A stretch of 13,766 nt of DNA, taken from assembly GCA_902805985.1 (NCBI GenBank), contig CADCUW010000402.1:1-13766 (forward strand), given 5' to 3'. Below are positions 1 through 4,224 of this stretch, piece after piece (the stretch's first letter is position 1; every line of letters starts with the position of its first letter). The notes below the pieces were generated by a model. The model saw nothing but the letters and a program-made list of their open reading frames with translations, ran no database searches and was not told the origin of the DNA. Made by a program: the position numbers and the translations under genes. This DNA is from an uncultured Rubrobacteraceae bacterium. Lineage in GTDB: Bacteria; Actinomycetota; Rubrobacteria; Rubrobacterales; Rubrobacteraceae.

Positions 1-164
1 TACCGGCCGCCGCCGGCTACCTCAAGGAGGGAGGGGCGCCCCGCGACTGGTACGCCGCCCTCTACTCCTACAACCACGCCGACTGGTACGTGAAGAAGGT
101 CTTCGCCGTCGCCGAGGCCTACAGGCGGCTGGCCAAAGACGAGCGGGTAGAGCCTTACCTCTAG
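1..164 (+). CDS. Lytic transglycosylase, C-terminal end (partial)
   Basis: The only frame open from the window edge to the TAG at 162-164 begins at base 3 and gives about 53 residues. It contains an alanine/tyrosine-rich stretch with GYLKEGGAP, DWYAALYSYNHADWYV and AEAYRRLA. The pattern 'YxYNHADWYV' followed by a helix ending in a basic tail is typical of the end of SLT-type lytic transglycosylase domains, where it completes the lysozyme-like fold. Such enzymes cleave peptidoglycan between MurNAc and GlcNAc outside the membrane. The start, signal peptide and catalytic glutamate lie outside the window. A short hairpin with a T run follows the stop, so this is probably the last gene of its transcript. 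The family call rests on a short C-terminal segment only. Confidence 0.7.
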   Translation, partial: PAAAGYLKEGGAPRDWYAALYSYNHADWYVKKVFAVAEAYRRLAKDERVEPYL

Positions 165-173
165 TCTCCGTCC

Positions 174-189
174 ACGTCCGGGACGTTTT
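174..189 (+). terminator. Short hairpin plus T run after the transglycosylase gene
   Basis: ACGTC (174-178) pairs with GACGT (182-186) across a 3-base loop, and the right arm runs into TTTT (186-189). It begins ten bases after the TAG at 162-164. The stem is short, so termination may be weak. Basis: seen in sequence; function inferred. Confidence 0.42.
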
Positions 190-269
190 CGTACAGCTTG
201 CACAAAGACTGCGAACCGCGGCTTCCCTAGCATGGACGGACTGTTCGTGGAGCTAGAGAGCGGAGCCAC

Positions 270-1097
270 ATGCCTTCTCCTCAAAGCAGCCGTCGCATCC
301 TCACGGCGGCGGTTTGCCTCGTCGTCGTCCTCGCGGGGCCTTCCGGGTGCGCGTCCTCGGCATCAGAGGGAGGAGAGCGCGGTGAGGGAGGCACGCTGAC
401 CGTACTCGCAGCATCCTCGCTCACGGACGCCTTCGGGGAGTTGGAGAAGAGGTTCGAGGATCAGAACCCCGGCGTGGAGGTCCGGCAGAGCTTCGAATCG
501 AGTTCGACGTTGCTGACCCAGATACAACAGGGCGCCCCCGCCGACGTCTTCGCCTCGGCCTCCGAGGACGAGATGGACGCGGCGGTGGAGGAGGGCCTGA
601 CCGGAGAAGAGCCCGTGGTGTTCGTCAAGAACCGCGAGGTCGTCATGGTGCCGAAGGACAACCCGGCCGGCATTGAAGATCTCCGGGAGATCGCGAAGCC
701 CGGCGTCAAGCTCGTGCTGGCTGAGGAGGGCGTGCCGGCGGCTGACTACGCCCTGGAGATCCTCGCCAGGGCAGAAGAGGAGTACGGTGAGGGTTTCGAG
801 AATGACGTCCTCTCCAACGTCGTCTCGCGCGAGGCCGACGTGCGGGCTTCCGTGAACCGGGTGGTCGTCGGGGACGCCGACGCGACGTTCGGCTACGCCA
901 GCGACTACACGCCCGACGTTCGGGACAGGGTCGAGGTCGTCCCCATCCCGCCGGACCTGAACATAATCGCCACCTACCCGGTAGCCACGCTAGAGGACGC
1001 CAGGGAGCCGGACCTGGCGCGGAGGTGGGTGGACCTCGTAACCGGTGAGGAGGGCCAGCGCGTGCTGGAGAGGTGGGGGTTCGAGCCCGCAGCATGA
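270..1097 (+). CDS. modA: ModA, molybdate ABC transporter substrate-binding lipoprotein
   Basis: ModA binds molybdate (and usually tungstate) outside the membrane and delivers it to ModB. The 275-aa product has a basic N-terminus, a hydrophobic segment (about 10-23) and a cysteine at 27 after PSG. This is a lipoprotein signal, although Pro at -3 is atypical. The ModA signatures follow: AASSLTDAF (47-55), the serine cluster ESSST (76-80), GAPADVFASAS (88-98), and near residue 210 the GYASDY segment that lines the oxyanion site. Length fits the family. The ATG at 270 is preceded by a purine-rich GAGAGCGGAG. The gene overlaps modB by ATGA (1094-1097), so the two are almost certainly translationally coupled. 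I see no convincing promoter in the 105-base gap upstream, only a weak TTGCAC at 198-203. Confidence 0.95.
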   Translation: MPSPQSSRRILTAAVCLVVVLAGPSGCASSASEGGERGEGGTLTVLAASSLTDAFGELEKRFEDQNPGVEVRQSFESSSTLLTQIQQGAPADVFASASEDEMDAAVEEGLTGEEPVVFVKNREVVMVPKDNPAGIEDLREIAKPGVKLVLAEEGVPAADYALEILARAEEEYGEGFENDVLSNVVSREADVRASVNRVVVGDADATFGYASDYTPDVRDRVEVVPIPPDLNIIATYPVATLEDAREPDLARRWVDLVTGEEGQRVLERWGFEPAA

Positions 1098-1933
1098 AGG
1101 GACGGGGCAAAGACGGACGGCTAGGCAGGTGGATCCGGACCGGCGACGCGCTCGCCTCCGGGCTGGCCGTCGCGGCGCTGGCGCTGCTGGCGGGCTTTAT
1201 CAGCTTGCCATTCATAAGCCTCTTGCTCTGGACGGTGAGCGAGAACTCGTGGCGGGCGATGGCCTCGCCGGTGGCGGTCGACGCGCTGCTCCTCAGCATC
1301 AAGACGACCTCGATCTCGATGGCGATCATCCTCGTAGTCGGGACGCCAGCGGCCTTCGTGCTGGCCCGGGCTGACTTTCCGGGCAAGAAGATCGTCGAGA
1401 CCCTGGTGGACATACCGGCGGTGCTGCCGCCGTCTGCGGCGGGCATCGCGCTGCTGTTGACCTTCGGCAGGTTCGGGCTCGTGGGCCAGCACCTAGAGGT
1501 GCTCGGGGTAACGGTGACGTTTACAACCGCGGCGGTCGTCATCGCCGAGGTCTTCGTCGCGGGACACTTCTACGTGCGCCAGGCCGCCGTAGGGTTCGCC
1601 GGGGTGCGGCGCGACGTGGAGGAGGCCGCCCTGGTGGACGGGGCGGGTCGGTACGCCGCTTTCACGAAAGTGACCGTGCCCCTAGCCTTCCCGGCCCTTA
1701 TAGCCGGCGCGATGATGGCCTGGGCGCGGGCGATGGGGGAGTTCGGGGCCACCATCGTCTTCGCCGGCAGCTTCCGGGGCGTCACCCAGACCGTGCCGCT
1801 CGCCATCTTCGCGGAGTTCCAGAACAACATCGACGCCGCCGTGGCGCTCTCCGTCATGGTTCTCGGCTTCGCCTTCGTCGTGATCCTAACCGTCAGGTAT
1901 CTAACCGCGAGGACCATGGAACGCGAGGACTAG
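1094..1933 (+). CDS. modB: ModB, molybdate ABC transporter permease
   Basis: This is the inner-membrane channel of the molybdate importer; ModB normally works as a dimer on a ModC ATPase dimer. The 279-aa product shows several hydrophobic helices (about 20-47, 70-90, 108-125, 143-160, 198-215, 250-270). It has the family stretch PAVLPPSAAGIALLL (108-122). The ABC-permease EAA loop is EEAALVDGAG (176-185), ending in P-rich TVPLAFPAL, and is followed by the ModB hallmark RAMGEFGATIVFAG (212-225). I prefer the ATG at 1094, which forms ATGA with the modA stop and has AGGTGGGGG upstream. A GTG at 1073 would add seven residues inside modA. No modC follows; the next gene is convergent. Confidence 0.95.
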   Translation: MKGRGKDGRLGRWIRTGDALASGLAVAALALLAGFISLPFISLLLWTVSENSWRAMASPVAVDALLLSIKTTSISMAIILVVGTPAAFVLARADFPGKKIVETLVDIPAVLPPSAAGIALLLTFGRFGLVGQHLEVLGVTVTFTTAAVVIAEVFVAGHFYVRQAAVGFAGVRRDVEEAALVDGAGRYAAFTKVTVPLAFPALIAGAMMAWARAMGEFGATIVFAGSFRGVTQTVPLAIFAEFQNNIDAAVALSVMVLGFAFVVILTVRYLTARTMERED

Positions 1934-1971
1934 CGCGGTCCTTAGAGAGTCTCTCTTACTACGAACCGCGC
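1933..1971. terminator. Two-tier inverted repeat between convergent modB and mop genes
   Basis: GCGCGGT (1933-1939) pairs with ACCGCGC (1965-1971). Inside it AGAGA (1944-1948) pairs with TCTCT (1952-1956) over a 3-base loop. The element fills most of the 52-base gap between the converging modB and mop stops, so a bidirectional terminator is the natural reading. There is no long T run on either side. Confidence 0.5.
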
Positions 1972-1985
1972 CGGCAGATAAAGCT

Positions 1986-2204
1986 CTAGGCGACACCTTC
2001 GTCGCTCAGGATCATGACGTCCGTGGCTTTGACGAGGGCGGTCACTTCTTTGCCGACCTCGAGGCCGAGCTCGTCGGCGCTCTCGCGGGTTATGAGGGCG
2101 ACCATGTGGTTGTCGCCGACCTGGAGGGTCACCTTCGCCGCGGCCTCCCCCTTGACGACCTCGGTGATGGTACCCGGCAGCCGGTTACGGGTGCTCATCT
2201 TCAT
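1986..2204 (-). CDS. mop: Mop, single-domain molbindin (TOBE/Mop domain)
   Basis: A 72-aa protein consisting of one Mop domain: STRNRLPGTITEVVKG, then AKVTLQVG, VALITRESADELGL and the characteristic ending KEVTALVKATDVMIL (54-68). Stand-alone Mop proteins of clostridia have the same size and layout; they assemble into hexamers that bind molybdate ions between subunits. The roles proposed for them are molybdate storage or buffering and, when fused to DNA-binding domains as in ModE, sensing. The ATG at 2204 has GGAG six bases upstream on the minus strand; a second in-frame ATG at 2198 would match the clostridial start (MS.RN) but has poorer spacing. The gene overlaps the end of the upstream HTH gene by 20 bases, implying coupled translation. 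It converges on modAB. Confidence 0.9.
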   Translation of the reverse strand: MKMSTRNRLPGTITEVVKGEAAAKVTLQVGDNHMVALITRESADELGLEVGKEVTALVKATDVMILSDEGVA

Positions 2205-2508
2205 CCGTCTCTCCTCTCCTCAGGGACAAAAGACCCAGTTGCAGGGCAAGCGCTACCCCGGGCTCCCTCAAGTCTAAACCGGTGAGCTTACCTATGCGCT
2301 CCAGGCGGTAGGTCATGCTGTTACGGTGCAGAAAGAGCCGGTCTGCCGCCTCGCTCGCGTTGGCGCCGGCCGCGAAGTACGTCCCCAGGGTCTTGACGAG
2401 GTCGCTGCCGCGCCTCCGGTCGTGCTCGGCGAGCGGTTCGACGAGGGTCCGGAACGGGGTGAGATCTTCGGAGAGGGAGAGGGTGTGGATTAGAGCTTCA
2501 ACGTCCAT
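2185..2508 (-). CDS. Stand-alone PucR/CdaR-type helix-turn-helix protein
   Basis: The 107-aa product matches only the C-terminal DNA-binding module (HTH_30 type) of PucR/CdaR regulators. LVKTLGTYFAAGANASEAADRLFLHRNSMTYRLERI (37-72) is the diagnostic core, where HRNSMTYRL supplies the recognition helix. LTGLDLREPGVALALQLGLLS (75-95) completes the domain. Full PucR/CdaR regulators are much longer, with sensory domains before this module; here only about 36 residues precede it. A TAG lies in frame just upstream, so ATG 2508 is the only reasonable start. No Shine-Dalgarno is obvious, so the mRNA may be leaderless or nearly so. The gene overlaps mop by 20 bases. My inference is that it supplies the DNA-binding half and Mop the molybdate-sensing half of a two-piece regulator. 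Confidence 0.85.
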   Translation of the reverse strand: MDVEALIHTLSLSEDLTPFRTLVEPLAEHDRRRGSDLVKTLGTYFAAGANASEAADRLFLHRNSMTYRLERIGKLTGLDLREPGVALALQLGLLSLRRGETDEDEHP

Positions 2509-2519
2509 CGGCGGGGCGG

Positions 2520-2550
2520 TTTTAGCAGACGGGGCGCCGCGATGCTAAAA
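2520..2550. promoter_or_regulatory. Perfect 8-bp inverted repeat, candidate operator
   Basis: TTTTAGCA (2520-2527) and TGCTAAAA (2543-2550) form a perfect inverted repeat separated by 15 bases. The palindrome GGCGCC (2533-2538) sits almost exactly on the same centre. Half-site centres are 23 bases apart, about two helical turns, which suits a dimeric DNA-binding protein. A further TTAGC lies at 2557-2561. The element is between the divergent HTH gene (start 2508) and TPR gene (start 2586), where promoters for both must be. Function is inferred. Confidence 0.5.
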
Positions 2551-2585
2551 AGACCCTTAGCGTACAGGCCAAACGGGAGTGAGAG

Positions 2586-2927
2586 ATGGAGAGCCCACGC
2601 ACGGAGATGTTTCGCAAGCTCCTGCAGAGGGATGATACAAACCCCATGGTCCTCTACTCTTTGGGTAACGAGCTCTTCAAGGAGGGCCGACACGCCGAGG
2701 CAAGGGACCACCTGAAGCGCGCCGTCGAACACAAACCGGACTACTCCGTTGCCTACCGGATGCTCGGCCGCGCCCACTTCGAGCTCGGCGAGGACGCAGA
2801 GGCCCGCGACGTCTTCGAGAGGGGCCGCCGCGTCGCCGAGGCCAACGGAGATCTGCAGACCGTCAAGGAGATAGACGTATTCTGGAGACGGCTGGAGAAG
2901 CGCGGCGCGGGGGAGGGGGCATCATAG
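2586..2927 (+). CDS. Small tetratricopeptide-repeat protein
   Basis: A 113-aa soluble protein made of about two TPR units. PMVLYSLGNELFKEGRHAEARDHLKRAVEHKP (20-51) and YSVAYRMLGRAHFELGEDAEARDVFERGRRVAE (53-85) show the helix-turn-helix pattern with G/A/Y/P at the usual places. A charged C-terminal helix follows (ERGRRVAEANGDLQTVKEIDVFWRRLEK). TPR units bind other proteins, so this is probably an adaptor; the partner is unknown. ATG 2586 has GGGAG about seven bases upstream. It is the first of three same-strand genes that may form an operon with the 141-aa protein and the DUF92 protein. No catalytic motif was seen. Confidence 0.8.
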   Translation: MESPRTEMFRKLLQRDDTNPMVLYSLGNELFKEGRHAEARDHLKRAVEHKPDYSVAYRMLGRAHFELGEDAEARDVFERGRRVAEANGDLQTVKEIDVFWRRLEKRGAGEGAS

Positions 2928-2971
2928 GCCCTTCTCCCCACAGGGCTGGCTCTCTCGAAATCACCGTCGGC

Positions 2972-3397
2972 ATGTGCGTGGACTACGAGAGCCCGCTCGC
3001 CCGGCGGGTGGCCGGCGACGTGTGGTCCGGCCTCTCGCGGGCCGCCCTCGCGGCCGGGTTCACGAAGACGACGGCGGTATGGGAGAGCATGAGAGAAGGG
3101 AGGCCGGAGAGATCCGAAGCTCCCTCCGTGCAGGTCTTCGCCATCGGCCAGGATCGCCCGGACGCCGTAGACGCTCTCGGAGCCTCGGACGGGGCGGACG
3201 GGGTGCTATACGGGGTGGTCGTCGCGGTCCCGGACCGGACCAATCCCCTCGCCGGCTCGCTCCTCTACCAGGGTGTCGGACGCCTGACGGACGCCGGCGT
3301 AAAGGCCGGGATGGTCGAGCCGGCCCTGCTGCACGCCTCCCCCGTAGAGTGCGAGCGCTACGCCAACCGGCTTCTCGAACGGCTCGGGAGCCTCTAG
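2972..3397 (+). CDS. Unrecognised 141-aa protein
   Basis: I do not recognise this family. The frame has the strongly G/C-ended codons of its neighbours, whereas the overlapping frame gives an arginine-rich shadow, so it is probably real. The product is soluble, with no signal or membrane segment. It alternates strands and helices: MCVDYESPLARRVAGDVWSG, then VQVFAIGQDRPDAVDAL, then GVLYGVVVAVPDRTNPLAGSL and a C-terminal helix with ECERYANRLLERL. ATG 2972 lacks a Shine-Dalgarno. The frame stays open upstream with a plausible strand (SLEITVG). An in-frame ATA at 2924 overlaps the TPR stop as ATAG and has GGAGGGGG at 2912-2919 just before it, so the true start may be upstream. The gene ends 6 bases before the DUF92 gene. 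Confidence 0.65.
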   Translation: MCVDYESPLARRVAGDVWSGLSRAALAAGFTKTTAVWESMREGRPERSEAPSVQVFAIGQDRPDAVDALGASDGADGVLYGVVVAVPDRTNPLAGSLLYQGVGRLTDAGVKAGMVEPALLHASPVECERYANRLLERLGSL

Positions 3398-3403
3398 AGA
3401 GGC

Positions 3404-4099
3404 TTGTCCTCCCAGCTCCTGCTCGCCATGCCCGTGACCGCAGCATTCGCGGTTCTGGCGTACGCACTCGGCATGGTGAGCCCGCGCGGCGCCCTGGGCG
3501 GCGTCCTCGTCGGGGCGCCCGTCTACGCGTGCCTCGGGCCGCAAGGGTTCGCCCTGCTATTCCTCTTCGTGGCCGGCGGGTCGGCTCTTACCAGGCTCGG
3601 CTACGAGCGCAAGAGGAGGGTCGGCGGCGCCGAAGCGCGCGGCGGCCGGCGCGGCGCCCGTAACGCCCTCGCCAACGCCGGCGTCGCCGTCCTGTGCGCC
3701 CTGCTCTACGCGCTGGGCCTGTCGGACGCCTTCTCCGCCGCGTACGTCGCCGCTATCGGCGCGGCCTTCGCCGACACCGCCGAGTCCGAGGTGGGGCAAC
3801 TCTCGCGCCGCCAGCCGCGGCTCATTACGACCCTGCGGAAGGTCCCGCCCGGCACCGACGGGGCCATCTCCCTGACAGGCACCCTCGCCGGCGCCGCGGC
3901 GGCCAGTCTGACCGCCGGGCTCGGGCTCGCCCTCGGGCTCGTTGGGGGATCGGGGACGGCCCTGCTTGTCACCATCGCCGGCTTCCTCGGCACCGTGGTC
4001 GACAGCCTCGTCGGCGCCCGCCTGCCGCGCCTCGGGAACGAGGCCACGAACGTGCTGTGCACGCTGGTCGCGGCGGCGCTGGCCTTCTTTATCGCGTAG
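3404..4099 (+). CDS. DUF92-family integral membrane protein
   Basis: A 231-aa multi-pass membrane protein of the DUF92 family. Signatures are AFADTAESEVGQLS (121-134), RRQPRLITTLRKVPPGTDGAIS (135-156, the most diagnostic stretch), FLGTVVDSLVGA (194-205) and NEATN (212-216). Hydrophobic segments lie near 8-25, 32-62, 88-122, 157-180 and 184-205, with a cationic loop at 69-88. A plant member (VTE6) is a phytyl-phosphate kinase acting in prenyl salvage, and the family is distantly related to CDP-alcohol/dolichol-kinase-like proteins. Whether this bacterial member phosphorylates a prenyl phosphate is inference. The start is TTG 3404, six bases after the previous stop, with AGAGAGG unusually close. 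ATG 3428 is an alternative but would trim the first helix and has no better ribosome site. Confidence 0.85.
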   Translation: MSSQLLLAMPVTAAFAVLAYALGMVSPRGALGGVLVGAPVYACLGPQGFALLFLFVAGGSALTRLGYERKRRVGGAEARGGRRGARNALANAGVAVLCALLYALGLSDAFSAAYVAAIGAAFADTAESEVGQLSRRQPRLITTLRKVPPGTDGAISLTGTLAGAAAASLTAGLGLALGLVGGSGTALLVTIAGFLGTVVDSLVGARLPRLGNEATNVLCTLVAAALAFFIA

Positions 4100-4110
4100 T
4101 CGGCAGGTGT

Positions 4111-4116
4111 TATATT
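4111..4116 (+). promoter_or_regulatory. Candidate -10 box (TATATT) before the leuS leader
   Basis: TATATT lies 12 bases after the DUF92 stop and six bases before ATG 4123, so transcription would start at or beside that ATG and give a leaderless message. The region 17 bases upstream (4088-4093) reads TTTATC, a poor -35. Seen in sequence; function inferred. Confidence 0.35.
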
Positions 4117-4122
4117 AGGAGC

Positions 4123-4170
4123 ATGAACGCGGAGGCCAACAAGGTCCGAAACTCCGGTACCCGACTATAA
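4123..4170 (+). CDS. Possible 15-codon leader peptide upstream of leuS
   Basis: ATG 4123 to TAA 4168-4170 encodes MNAEANKVRNSGTRL. The AGGAG at 4117-4121 is only one base from the ATG, too close for normal Shine-Dalgarno use. The TATATT at 4111-4116 is placed so that a transcript would begin at the ATG. The peptide has a single leucine codon (CTA, the last sense codon), so it is not a classical leucine attenuator. It ends 54 bases before the leuS start. It may be a chance ORF. Confidence 0.25.
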   Translation: MNAEANKVRNSGTRL

Positions 4171-4171
4171 T
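4166..4171 (+). promoter_or_regulatory. Consensus -10 box (TATAAT) upstream of leuS
   Basis: An exact TATAAT sits 53 bases before the leuS start codon in otherwise GC-rich DNA, overlapping the stop of the possible leader ORF. The hexamer 17 bases upstream, GGTCCG, is not a good -35. A transcript from here would carry a leader of roughly 45-50 bases ending in the leuS ribosome site. I saw no T-box specifier or antiterminator motif in it. Confidence 0.45.
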
Positions 4172-4224
4172 CTCCCGCGCCTCTCTCTCCCCGAACCGCC
4201 GATAAATCTCAGAAGGAGTCTCTC

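Noticed and set aside
706..1542. 278-aa minus-strand frame over modA/modB
   Set aside because: Shadow of two confident genes with low-complexity composition.
2974..3663. 229-aa plus-strand frame overlapping the 141-aa protein and the DUF92 gene
   Set aside because: Arginine-rich shadow, one frame off two better-supported genes.
4100..4224. T-box or leucine attenuator before leuS
   Set aside because: No T-box antiterminator sequence, no run of leucine codons and no terminator hairpin with a T run in this leader.
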